From Roseovarius sp. MMSF_3281 (GTDB lineage: Bacteria > Pseudomonadota > Alphaproteobacteria > Rhodobacterales > Rhodobacteraceae), in contig NZ_JASHIM010000007.1 in NCBI RefSeq assembly GCF_030733685.1, positions 62,501-126,500 of the forward strand: a DNA stretch of 64,000 nt, in the 5' to 3' direction. Shown piece by piece: positions 1-7,640 of this stretch; position 1 is the stretch's first letter, and the number at the start of each line of letters is the position of its first letter. The translations under genes and the position numbers were made by a program. A model generated the notes under the pieces. The model was not told where the DNA came from and did not search any database. It was given only the letters and a program-made list of their open reading frames with translations.

Positions 1-28
1 GTGCGCCTCAGCGCCGCCGGTGAGGGGG

Positions 29-98
29 TATTTACGGATTACCGCCTGACCCCGCAACCCCTTTTTTCGAGAAACGTCATCTTTTTTTCAAAAAACCG
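29..98 (-). promoter_or_regulatory. Strong leftward promoter with A-tract upstream element (possibly of an rRNA operon)
   Basis: On the minus strand a -35 box TTGCGG (57 to 52) is followed after exactly 17 bp by a -10 box TAAATA (34 to 29) and then a GC-rich discriminator-like stretch. Upstream of the -35 box are phased runs of A/T (about 61-70 and 83-98) that look like an UP element. This layout is typical of stable-RNA promoters under growth-rate control. The transcript would leave the window at its left edge, so its identity (rRNA operon is my guess) cannot be seen. Confidence 0.5.
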
Positions 99-204
99 AT
101 TTTCCTTGGAAAAACATAGGGTTGGATAGGCGAAATTTCACGGATGGGAGCTTTGGCGCAATTTTATTGCCGCGCCGCAGCAGGGTCATTCCCTATATAT
201 ATGG

Positions 205-225
205 TTATCCACAGGCTTATCCCCA
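205..225 (+). promoter_or_regulatory. Two DnaA boxes in direct orientation
   Basis: TTATCCACA at 205-213 is a perfect match to the consensus DnaA box. TTATCCCCA at 217-225 is a one-mismatch copy in the same orientation, 12 bp further on. They sit between an AT-rich stretch (60-140) and the GANTC repeat block, which is the component set of a replication origin or a DnaA-controlled promoter. Confidence 0.5.
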
Positions 226-226
226 A

Positions 227-428
227 GACTCGGGCGAAACTTTCCGAGTCACCGGCAGAATCTTGGCGACTCGAGGGATGAATCGCGCGTTCGGGCGATT
301 CATTTTCCGGAATCGGGGGCGATTTTTTTGAATCGGGGCGCGATTCACCCGGTGATTTTCGGTGAATCGGCGTGAATCGCTGTTTTGGGCGATTCATTTT
401 CCGCCTGAATCGGCGTCAGACGGTGAAT
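227..428. repeat. Dense GANTC / TGAATCG repeat block (origin-like)
   Basis: Fourteen GANTC sites (the CcrM methylation sequence of alphaproteobacteria) start at 227, 246, 258, 268, 280, 297, 310, 330, 342, 364, 374, 391, 407 and 424. About one would be expected by chance. Eight are embedded in the heptamer TGAATCG or its complement (279, 296, 329, 341, 363, 373, 390, 406), and a 17-bp direct repeat GGGCGATTCATTTTCCG occurs at 293-309 and 387-403. The last site overlaps the stop codon of msrQ. With the DnaA boxes just before it, this resembles an iteron-bearing, methylation-controlled origin or cell-cycle control region. Function is inferred. Confidence 0.6.
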
Positions 429-1024
429 CAGGCCGCCTGTTTCCTGCGCTGCGGGCGAATCCGAAGCATCAGAAGCCCTAAAATCACCGAAAGATAGATC
501 AACGGCTCCAGTTGGAAGCCCTTGGAGAGCCAAATGAAGTGAATCGCCCCCAGAATCGCGACCACATAAGTGAGCTTATGAAGCTGCCGCCATTTCCGGC
601 CCAGTTTGCGAACAGAATAATTGTTCGAGGTGGCAGCCAGGGGAATCATCAAAAGGAAGGCCACCATTCCGATGGTCACATAGGGACGCTTTATAATGTC
701 CGCCCAAATCTGTGCCACGATCTGCACATCGAGGATCAACCAAACCGCCAGATGCAGCGCGACATAGGCAAATGCCATGAGGCCCAGCGCGCGACGGAAC
801 TTCAAAAGGTTCAGGCCGACGTACCGGCGCAGGGGGGTGATGGCCAAACCGGCCACAACCAACTGCAAGGCAATCTCGCCCAACTCTCGTTCAAGCGCCT
901 TGATCGGCTCGGCCCCCAGGCCGCCCGTGACCCCCAGATAAAAGAGCCACGGCGCGGGAACGGCACACAGTATATATATGGCCGCTGTGGGGATGCGCCG
1001 GACAAGGGTATTGAAACGGTCCAC
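428..1024 (-). CDS. msrQ: MsrQ, haem-binding membrane subunit of the MsrPQ methionine sulfoxide reductase
   Basis: This 198-residue integral membrane protein of the ferric-reductase-like transmembrane family has about six hydrophobic segments. Histidines within the helices (for example in ALHLAVW and LHKLTY) are the probable haem ligands. In the known system MsrQ passes electrons from the quinone pool or a cytoplasmic flavin reductase to periplasmic MsrP, which repairs oxidised methionines in exported proteins. The GTG start lies 5 bp after the msrP stop codon, so the two genes form a translationally coupled leftward operon. Length and partner are normal for the family. Confidence 0.9.
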   Translation of the reverse strand: MDRFNTLVRRIPTAAIYILCAVPAPWLFYLGVTGGLGAEPIKALERELGEIALQLVVAGLAITPLRRYVGLNLLKFRRALGLMAFAYVALHLAVWLILDVQIVAQIWADIIKRPYVTIGMVAFLLMIPLAATSNNYSVRKLGRKWRQLHKLTYVVAILGAIHFIWLSKGFQLEPLIYLSVILGLLMLRIRPQRRKQAA

Positions 1025-1029
1025 CAGGA

Positions 1030-1938
1030 TCAGAAGTTCTTGGTCAGGTCCATGCCATCATAAAGGCTGGCAACCTCGGCCTCGTAGCCGTTGAACATCT
1101 TGGTGGGGATGCGCGGGGCAAACAGCCCGCCACCGATTTGCCGTTCGGTCGCCTGTGACCAACGCGGGTGATCCACGGTTGGGTTCACATTACTATAGAA
1201 GCCGTATTCGCGCGGGTTGGCCTTGTTCCAGCTTGTCGCTGGCTCTTTATCCGTCAGGGTGATCCGCACGATCGACTTGATGGATTTGAAGCCATACTTC
1301 CACGGCACCACCAGACGCAGGGGCGCGCCGTTCTGGTTGGGCATGTCGCGGCCATAGATTCCGGTGGCCATTATAGTGAGGGGGTGCATCGCCTCATCCA
1401 GGCGCAGGCCCTCGACATAGGGCCAGTCCAGAACCGGGAATTGCACGCCCGACATTTCATCGGGGCGCAGCACGGTTTCAAAAGCCACGTACTTCGCGCC
1501 CGACTGCACGCCCGCCATATTCAGAAGGTCGGCCAGCTCAAACCCGTTCCAAGGCACCACCATCGACCACGCCTCGACACAGCGGAAACGGTAGAGCCGC
1601 TCTTCGATGGTCATTTTCGCCATGATGTCCTCGAAGGCGTAGTCGGCGGGGCGGTCGACCATGCCGTCGATCTTGACGGTCCAGGGCTGGATGGTCAGGC
1701 GGTCGGCATAGCGGGCGGGGTCATCCTTGCCGGTGCCGAACTCATAATAGTTGTTATAGCTGGTGATATCGTCCCAGTCGTTCGGCTCAAGGTCGTTCTC
1801 TTGCGCGCGGGCTGCGCCACCTACTCCGGCAAGGCCCAACCCGGCGGCGGCCCCCGCGATCCATTGGCGGCGGTTCATATAGATATGTTTCGGCGTCACC
1901 GCCGCCTCGGTCAGGTCGTTTTTCCACCGATAAGCCAT
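1030..1938 (-). CDS. msrP: MsrP, periplasmic molybdopterin methionine sulfoxide reductase
   Basis: This 302-residue protein opens with a twin-arginine signal ([17 protein letters not shown], cleavage near ARAQ), as expected for a cofactor-loaded Tat substrate. The body is the oxidoreductase molybdopterin-binding domain. It includes [14 protein letters not shown], where the cysteine is the usual molybdenum ligand, and the [12 protein letters not shown] segment. I chose the ATG at 1938 because it gives a normal leader before the RR motif; a longer reading from 1995 adds 19 residues of poor quality. It is the first gene of msrPQ and reduces methionine sulfoxide in periplasmic proteins. Confidence 0.93.
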   Translation of the reverse strand: MAYRWKNDLTEAAVTPKHIYMNRRQWIAGAAAGLGLAGVGGAARAQENDLEPNDWDDITSYNNYYEFGTGKDDPARYADRLTIQPWTVKIDGMVDRPADYAFEDIMAKMTIEERLYRFRCVEAWSMVVPWNGFELADLLNMAGVQSGAKYVAFETVLRPDEMSGVQFPVLDWPYVEGLRLDEAMHPLTIMATGIYGRDMPNQNGAPLRLVVPWKYGFKSIKSIVRITLTDKEPATSWNKANPREYGFYSNVNPTVDHPRWSQATERQIGGGLFAPRIPTKMFNGYEAEVASLYDGMDLTKNF

Positions 1939-2016
1939 GTCATTTTCCCGTCTGTTCCACACAGTATATATAGGGGACGCTACGCGCCCCTCCACAATCG
2001 GGCAAATGAACCATCC

Positions 2017-3510
2017 TCACGTCTGTGTGGGGACGTTGTAACTTGGCCGGATTTTGTTGAACGGAATCGAGGTGCCATCGGCCTGCACAATCCGCACATG
2101 CCGCCGCCGCATCAGGCGCGGTTCGGCCACCCCGACGGAGTGGGCGATTGTCTCGACCTCGTTGATCACGGATTTGGCGTAATTGGCCACCTTCTCGAAC
2201 TTGTCCTCCACGACAAGACCCGCTTGCAGGTGCGGCGCATGGGTGGTGATGCCGGTGGGGCAGGTGTTGCGATTGCACTTGAGCGCCTGAATACAGCCAA
2301 GCGAGAACATAAAGCCGCGCGCGGAGGTGACGAAATCGGCCCCGGCGCAAAGCGCCCAAGCCACATCAGACGGGTTCACCAGCTTGCCGCTGGCAATAAT
2401 GCGAATACGCTCTTTCAAACCATAACGGTCACGCAGGTCCACCATACGCGGCAGCGCCTCGCGGATCGGCATGCCGACCAGATCAATCAGCGGCATGGGC
2501 GCGGCCCCGGTGCCGCCCTCCCCGCCGTCAATGGTGATGAAGTCGGGTGCGCAATCGGACCCGCGTTCATTGATCAACTCGAAGAACTCGGCCCATGCAT
2601 CCGACGACCCGACAACCGTTTTGAAACCGCAGGGCTTGCCGGAGACCTCGCGGATATGGGCCACGACATCCAGAAGTTCGGCGTAGCTGTCGATTTCGCG
2701 GTGACGGTTAGGCGAGATGCTGTCTTGTCCCTCGGGGATACCCCGGATCGCGGCAATTTCGGCACTCACCTTTTCACCGGGCAGGATGCCGCCCTTGCCG
2801 GGCTTGGCCCCTTGGGCCAGCTTCAGTTCGAACATTTTCACCTGCGGGTTGCTGCCCACCTCGCGCAGCTTGTCGTCATCAAGATTGCCGCTCTCATCGC
2901 GCACGCCGTATTTTGCCGTGCCGATCTGATAGACGATGTCGCATGCCCCCTTGAGGTGAAAGGGCGATAGCCCCCCTTCCCCGGTATTGAGCCAGATGCC
3001 CGCCTTGGCCGCACCCCGGCTAAGGGCCTCAACGGCGGGGCGGGAAATGGCGCCATAGCTCATCCCCGAGATATTGTAGATCGACTTGGCCCGATAAGGC
3101 ACGGCCGCCGTTGGACCGATCTCCATCGGCGCGGTTGCGGCGGACTCATCGTCCAGTGGCGGAAAGCAGGCGTTCACGAAGATCGGTGTTCCCGAAATGG
3201 CAAGGTTGCGTGTCGAGCCGAAGGCCACCGTGTTCCCCTTGCCCTTGCCCGCGTGATAGACCCAGTCGCGCTGTGCCCGGTTGAACGGCATTTCCTCACG
3301 GTCCATGGCGAAGAAATACTGCCGGAAGAATTCGCCCAGCTTGGTGAACAATCCGCGAAAACGCCCTATTACCGGGTAGTTACGGCGAATGGCGTCGCCG
3401 GTTTGGGTCTTGTCGAGGATGAAGAGGATCAAAACCGTCAGGGCAAGCAGGCCAAGGGCGATCACGAAAATCAATGCGAGGAATTCAAGCGCGTTCACGG
3501 CATAGGTCAT
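2017..3510 (-). CDS. FMN-binding glutamate-synthase-family oxidoreductase, membrane-anchored
   Basis: This 497-residue protein corresponds to the central FMN and synthase domains of the GltB large subunit, without the glutaminase domain or the C-terminal beta-helix. An N-terminal hydrophobic segment (about 10-32) suggests anchoring to the inner membrane. GMSYGAISRPAVEALSRGA and TIDGGEGGTGAAP are FMN-site motifs of the family. The cysteines of CIQALKCNRNTCPTG would bind the 3Fe-4S cluster. Stand-alone members are common in proteobacteria, but their substrate is not established; some act with an unknown amine donor. It lies upstream of msrPQ on the same strand, with divergent DUF302 on its other side. 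Confidence 0.85.
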   Translation of the reverse strand: MTYAVNALEFLALIFVIALGLLALTVLILFILDKTQTGDAIRRNYPVIGRFRGLFTKLGEFFRQYFFAMDREEMPFNRAQRDWVYHAGKGKGNTVAFGSTRNLAISGTPIFVNACFPPLDDESAATAPMEIGPTAAVPYRAKSIYNISGMSYGAISRPAVEALSRGAAKAGIWLNTGEGGLSPFHLKGACDIVYQIGTAKYGVRDESGNLDDDKLREVGSNPQVKMFELKLAQGAKPGKGGILPGEKVSAEIAAIRGIPEGQDSISPNRHREIDSYAELLDVVAHIREVSGKPCGFKTVVGSSDAWAEFFELINERGSDCAPDFITIDGGEGGTGAAPMPLIDLVGMPIREALPRMVDLRDRYGLKERIRIIASGKLVNPSDVAWALCAGADFVTSARGFMFSLGCIQALKCNRNTCPTGITTHAPHLQAGLVVEDKFEKVANYAKSVINEVETIAHSVGVAEPRLMRRRHVRIVQADGTSIPFNKIRPSYNVPTQT

Positions 3511-3621
3511 TCGGTGTCTCGGGTGTTGATGTGGATCAAAGGTGAAGGCATGGTTGGCTTATAGACTGCGCCTTTGACTATCCGGGGACAACCGGAAACC
3601 AGAGTTTACGGAGAGTTTGTC

Positions 3622-4065
3622 ATGAAAACATGGATACTGGCCGCCGCCATGGGATTGGCCGCCCAAACCGCAACCGCACAGGAGATGGTGACCTATACCA
3701 CCGACCAGAGCTTTGGCGATGTGGCCTTTGGGCTGGAAAGTGCCATACTGGACAAGGGGTTGGTGATCGACAGTGTCAGCCACGTGGGCGAGATGCTGGA
3801 GCGCACGCGTGCCGATGTGGGGTCGGACGTGGTTCTGTTCAAAGAGGCCGATACCTATAGCTTTTGCTCGGCCTCGTTGTCGCGCGAGGTGATGGAGGCG
3901 GACCCGATGAACATCGCCTTTTGCCCCTATGACATCTTCGTCGCCGAACTGGCGGAGTCCGAGGGCGAGGTGATGATCGGATACCGCGCCTTCCCCGAAG
4001 GCGAGATGCAGAAAATCCAGGATCTTCTGGACGGTATCGTGCGGGCGGCCATCGGGATGGAATGA
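3622..4065 (+). CDS. Secreted DUF302 family protein
   Basis: This 147-residue protein has a clear signal peptide (MKTWILAAAMGLAAQTATAQ) and a mature DUF302 domain, a small alpha/beta fold of unknown biochemical role often found in periplasmic proteins. The ATG at 3622 has GGAG upstream; earlier in-frame codons would spoil the signal peptide. Two cysteines (SFCSAS and AFCPYD) could form a disulfide. It diverges from the glutamate-synthase-like gene. The first TGTACA element starts only 24 bp after its stop codon, so that element may act on its 3' end or on the next gene. Confidence 0.8.
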   Translation: MKTWILAAAMGLAAQTATAQEMVTYTTDQSFGDVAFGLESAILDKGLVIDSVSHVGEMLERTRADVGSDVVLFKEADTYSFCSASLSREVMEADPMNIAFCPYDIFVAELAESEGEVMIGYRAFPEGEMQKIQDLLDGIVRAAIGME

Positions 4066-4088
4066 TCCCCGACACAGCACAGAAAGAC

Positions 4089-4167
4089 ATGTACAGTTTG
4101 TACATCTTACCCCCGGTTTCTGTACAGAAATCGGGGGTTCGTCTTCAACGACTGTACAGAACGTACA
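4089..4167. promoter_or_regulatory. Triple TGTACA palindrome element, copy A
   Basis: Three palindromic units lie in line. ATGTACAGTTTGTACAT (4089-4105) is two TGTACA cores 3 bp apart. TTTCTGTACAGAAA (4117-4130) is flanked by CCCCCG and CGGGGG and gives a 28-nt hairpin at 4110-4137. TGTACAGAACGTACA (4153-4167) is the third. Centres are at 4097, 4123.5 and 4160. The same layout with the same centre spacings occurs at 40700-40777. Probable target of a TGTACA-binding regulator. Members of the YefM/Phd family recognise this core, and one is encoded at 40864. Confidence 0.75.
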
Positions 4168-4526
4168 TAACCAGCTGCCCGGTGGCCTGCGTGCGGTGGT
4201 GCAAGGCTTTGGAAAGGTTTCGACAGCAGGGTTGTTCCATATCCGCAGTTGGCAAGCGAGGCCCCAGGCCAGGCCCGGTGCAGGGCGATCGAGGAACAGG
4301 CAAATGCTCTGGGAAGTTTGGAAGGCAGAGAAACCTCACGTCGCAGTGAGCGAAGATCACAAGAGTTTGAATGGAAAATTGCGCAGGGCGCGGCTTAGGT
4401 CGCATTCCGCGCGGGTCAAATGGCATCGGCGGAAACCCCCGGTGAACCGTCCGAGGTTTCGCTGCGTAGGTCTGGACGATGTCGATAACGGCATTGAATT
4501 CTTCAGCAACCGAAGGAGACCAAATC
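4168..4526. other. Leader region before the fasciclin gene, no gene recognised
   Basis: These 359 bp separate the TGTACA element from the fasciclin start codon. Open frames exist on both strands but have no start context or protein-like composition, so I do not call them. The length allows a long 5' untranslated region or a small RNA. I could not pick a convincing promoter. Confidence 0.5.
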
Positions 4527-5012
4527 ATGTTTCGCCGTACTTATCTTGCAATGACCGCTGCCGCCGCGTTGATGGCGGGCCCCGCCCTTGCCGACGGGCA
4601 TGGGAAAATGGACATCGTCGATACCGCCGTGGATGCGGGCAGCTTTGAAACGCTTGTCGCGGCCGTGCAGGCTGCCGGCTTGGTGGAAACCCTGAAGGGC
4701 GAAGGCCCCTTTACCGTTTTCGCCCCCACCGATGAGGCCTTTGCCGCGCTGCCCGAAGGCACGGTCGAAGACCTGCTGAAGCCCGAGAACAAGGATAAGC
4801 TGACGTCGATCCTGACCTACCACGTGGTGCCGGGCAAAGTGATGTCGGGGGATCTGTCGAACAACATGATGGCCGAGACCGTTGAGGGCAGCGAAGTGAC
4901 CATCATGACCGAAGATGGCGTGAGCGTTGACGGCGCGAATGTCGTGACCGCCGATATCGAGGCCAGCAACGGTGTGATCCACGTGATCGACGGGGTGATC
5001 ATGCCCAAGTAA
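4527..5012 (+). CDS. Secreted fasciclin (FAS1) domain protein
   Basis: This 161-residue protein has a signal peptide ([22 protein letters not shown]) followed by a single FAS1 domain filling the rest. The H1 motif ([15 protein letters not shown]) and the H2 region (TYHVVPGKV through [15 protein letters not shown]) are complete. FAS1 proteins mediate adhesion or surface interactions; in bacteria they are often periplasmic or surface proteins of unknown partner. AAGGAG sits at good distance before the ATG at 4527. A strong terminator follows. The nearest recognisable upstream control signal is the TGTACA element about 360 bp away. Confidence 0.9.
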   Translation: MFRRTYLAMTAAAALMAGPALADGHGKMDIVDTAVDAGSFETLVAAVQAAGLVETLKGEGPFTVFAPTDEAFAALPEGTVEDLLKPENKDKLTSILTYHVVPGKVMSGDLSNNMMAETVEGSEVTIMTEDGVSVDGANVVTADIEASNGVIHVIDGVIMPK

Positions 5013-5046
5013 GGCCACGCGCCTTTGCCACTCAATGGCAAGGATT

Positions 5047-5073
5047 GGCCCCGGCGGTTTGCCGGGGCCTTTT
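5047..5073 (+). terminator. Rho-independent terminator of the fasciclin gene
   Basis: A perfect 9-bp stem, GGCCCCGGC (5047-5055) with GCCGGGGCC (5061-5069), has a 5-nt loop and is followed by TTTT. It lies 34 bp after the fasciclin stop codon. Confidence 0.9.
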
Positions 5074-5194
5074 CGTTTGGGAGGTGTGTTTGGGTGCGCG
5101 CCCTACAAGGTTATCGGGTTTCTTATCTGACGTTGGACGGCATAAACCGCCCTTCCCGTTTCTGAAACCAAGGCTTTATCAAAGCCCGATAGCA

Positions 5195-5329
5195 GCGCGA
5201 TGGCCAGACCGCGGGATGGCGATCGAAGGTTTGAGCCCCTCGATTTATCCCAGTTACTGTCGGAAGACCCCAACACGGGGTGCCTACGTCAACCAATCGC
5301 CAGCCCGGGGGGCGGTCTGGCGATCGCGC
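5195..5329. repeat. Long-spaced inverted repeat in a gene-free stretch
   Basis: GCGCGATGGCCAGACCGC (5195-5212) recurs inverted at 5312-5329 with one mismatch, about 100 bp apart. The stretch 5074-5382 holds no recognisable gene. The arms could be ends of a decayed small mobile element or a large hairpin; I see no transposase or target duplication. Confidence 0.4.
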
Positions 5330-5382
5330 GGCGGCCTGCGGCCTTGATTCCGCGCGGGGCAGTTGAACCCCACCCTTTGCCC

Positions 5383-7632
5383 CTAGTGCTGTGTCTCGCC
5401 CTTTTCGACGGTGAAGAAAAAATCCTCTTCGGGGTCGCGGGCCAGCACCTCGTCGGGGACGCATTCCGGCCCGGACAAGAAGACGTTGGAGCCGAAATGC
5501 ACATGCATATGCGCCAGTTTGCGCATCCTCTCGCCGTTCAGTTCGGCAAAGAACTTCGAATAATTCTCGGTCGCCCGCAATTCATCAATCTTGGTGCGAT
5601 GCATTTTCACGCAGTGGTCGTGCATCGCCGCGATCTCGGGGTCGGCCATGAGTTTGGCGCGTTCCTGTTCAACCCTTGGAATCATCCGCTGGATCGAGGT
5701 GTCTTCCTCGGCGTTGTTGTTCATGCGGAACCAGTACGCGAGGCCCTGGTCGCGGTCGACGTGGTTCACCCGGCCCCGATCACGTTTCACAAGGAAGCTT
5801 TCGGCAGAGCGCACGGCATAATGGTTCAACTGTACCAAGTCATAGCCATAGGTCGTGACCGTTGAGCGCCAGCCGTTGCGATACATCGATTCCGGCAGCG
5901 GGATGCCCGAGCCGTTGACCCACATGATTTCATCCACCAGTTGCGGGTTGAGGCCCTTGGGCCGGTGCACCCCCAGTTTCTTGAAGATACCCGCGTTCTG
6001 GAACAGCGTCTTGAAGCCCCAGGCCTGATGCGGCTTGCGGGCGTATTCGGGGGCGCAGCGGGTGAACTGCCGGATGATCAGGTCATCGTGGAAACCGGCG
6101 ACATCGGCATTGCCGAACAACCGCCATGTCATGGCGATCATGTTGGCATCGGGCACGGCCTTGAACAGATCATCCAGCGTGCCGTCGCCCACCTTGATGT
6201 TGATGAATTCATCCACGTCGATGCAGGTGGCCCATTTGGCATCCTTGATCAACGGCTCCTCCCCAGCGGCGGCAAGGGCGGCGTGCTGGGGTTTGAGGTT
6301 CATTTCGCGAAACGGGTTGTCGCGGTGTTGGATGTATCCCTTGGCCTGCAACAGGTCGAACATATCGTCGGTGCCATCGGTGCAGTCGTTGGTGTAGATC
6401 AGGAAATCATCGAACCCGATGGCGCGGTGATAGGCCAGCCATTCAAGGATGAAGGGGCCTTCGTTTTTCATGGTGGTGACGATGGCGCGGCGGCCCCGGC
6501 CCTTTTGCACCTTCCTGGGCGCGACATCGGGCACGCGCACGGGTTTGTGGCCGAAGGTTTTCTTTGACAGTTTGAGCAGGCGGTCGTCTTCGATCAGCGC
6601 GGTTTTCGGAACGATGAGCGAGACCGCATCGGCCGGGTGGCGCAGGTTCATGAAGCGGTAAAAGCGGCCCGGCGCCGTCAAGTCCGGGTCGGCGTTGCCG
6701 ACACGGGTCAGTCGCCAGATGGCTTTTTCCGGGGCTTTCGCCGGGGCGATGCACCAGCGGGTTTTGGGTTTGCCGGCGTCGAACTGCACACAGATATGAT
6801 CGGCAAAGCGGATCGGGTCGTTGTTGCGTACACGCCATGGGTAACAGGTTTGCCCCATAAGCGGGATCACCCCGCCTTGCGCGGCAACGGCGCGGTCAAA
6901 GATGGTCTCGTCGCCATCATCGACGATCAGGTCGTGGACCTCGATATTGGCCACGGCGCGGGCATCGCCCAGAAAGCGCCGGCGCATGATTTCATAGCAA
7001 TGCAGCGCCCCGATGGGCGCGGACCATGGCGCGGGCGGGGGAATTTCCATCCGGTCCTTGCCGGGCGCGGCGGGGGCGCAGAAGGGGTGTTCCTCGGCCG
7101 GGAGGTTGAGTTTGCCCAAGGGATGATGAGAGCGCAGGACGGTGACGCGCATGGGCAGGCCCATGGCGGCCACGCCCTGTTGCAGTTCGGCGTCAAAGGC
7201 GGGCCGCTCACCGGGGCGGGTGCGATCAAGGATGACGGCGGCGTTCAGGCCTTGATGCTCGGCGTTGAAGGCAAGCCATTGCAGGATGGTCGCGGCATCC
7301 TCGCCATTGCTGAGGGCGGCGGCGGCATTCAGGCCTTCGAACCCGCGCAATTCGGAGGGAGAGGGGGTAACTTCGACCTCGTCCCCGGCAAAGGACAGGG
7401 TGAACGGCCCCCGGCGTGGCAGCGACAGGCGCAGCACCGGTGCACCGCCGATGGTGAAAAGCGTCGGCACCTCGGCCTTGTGGGGGAACCCCAGTTGCCT
7501 TGGGTCGGTATCCGCCTGGAAATAGAGCGTGACCTCCTGGCCTGTTTCGGTGTCTTGCGACACGGCCTCCAACAGGGTGATGCCATTGGCGGTGACCCCT
7601 GCCATTTCGCGAAATTCGACCTGCCCTGCCAT
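5383..7632 (-). CDS. Two-domain family-2 glycosyltransferase (Glyco_tranf_2_4 type)
   Basis: This 749-residue protein has a C-terminal half (about 385-690) that is a GT2 domain of the Glyco_tranf_2_4 kind. It contains TTMKNEGPFILEWLAYHRA, the nucleotide-binding start, and CIDVDEFINI (about 470), the DxD metal/sugar-nucleotide motif. The N-terminal half has faint echoes of the same layout (ILQWLAFNAEHQGLNAAVIL and IEVHDLIVDDGDETIFD) but lacks a DxD. I read it as a degenerate duplicate of the domain. It is the last gene of a leftward cluster of similar enzymes, and the next gene upstream ends 8 bp before its start. Likely role: sugar transfer in a cell-surface polysaccharide. Donor and acceptor are unknown. 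Confidence 0.8.
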   Translation of the reverse strand: MAGQVEFREMAGVTANGITLLEAVSQDTETGQEVTLYFQADTDPRQLGFPHKAEVPTLFTIGGAPVLRLSLPRRGPFTLSFAGDEVEVTPSPSELRGFEGLNAAAALSNGEDAATILQWLAFNAEHQGLNAAVILDRTRPGERPAFDAELQQGVAAMGLPMRVTVLRSHHPLGKLNLPAEEHPFCAPAAPGKDRMEIPPPAPWSAPIGALHCYEIMRRRFLGDARAVANIEVHDLIVDDGDETIFDRAVAAQGGVIPLMGQTCYPWRVRNNDPIRFADHICVQFDAGKPKTRWCIAPAKAPEKAIWRLTRVGNADPDLTAPGRFYRFMNLRHPADAVSLIVPKTALIEDDRLLKLSKKTFGHKPVRVPDVAPRKVQKGRGRRAIVTTMKNEGPFILEWLAYHRAIGFDDFLIYTNDCTDGTDDMFDLLQAKGYIQHRDNPFREMNLKPQHAALAAAGEEPLIKDAKWATCIDVDEFINIKVGDGTLDDLFKAVPDANMIAMTWRLFGNADVAGFHDDLIIRQFTRCAPEYARKPHQAWGFKTLFQNAGIFKKLGVHRPKGLNPQLVDEIMWVNGSGIPLPESMYRNGWRSTVTTYGYDLVQLNHYAVRSAESFLVKRDRGRVNHVDRDQGLAYWFRMNNNAEEDTSIQRMIPRVEQERAKLMADPEIAAMHDHCVKMHRTKIDELRATENYSKFFAELNGERMRKLAHMHVHFGSNVFLSGPECVPDEVLARDPEEDFFFTVEKGETQH

Positions 7633-7640
7633 CTGCCTGT

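Noticed and set aside
227..428. GANTC/TGAATCG repeats as a CRISPR array
   Set aside because: Repeat words are only 5-7 bp, in both orientations, with spacings of 10-22 bp; no repeat-spacer structure and no cas genes.
1168..2970. Long rightward open frame of about 600 codons
   Set aside because: It is antisense to msrP and the glutamate-synthase-like gene, both with clear family motifs. Its translation is rich in H, R, G and D without a recognisable domain, as expected for a GC-rich shadow frame.
4145..4528. Leftward 127-codon frame between DUF302 and fasciclin
   Set aside because: No ribosome-binding site, proline/arginine-rich shadow composition, and it runs into the fasciclin start and the TGTACA element.
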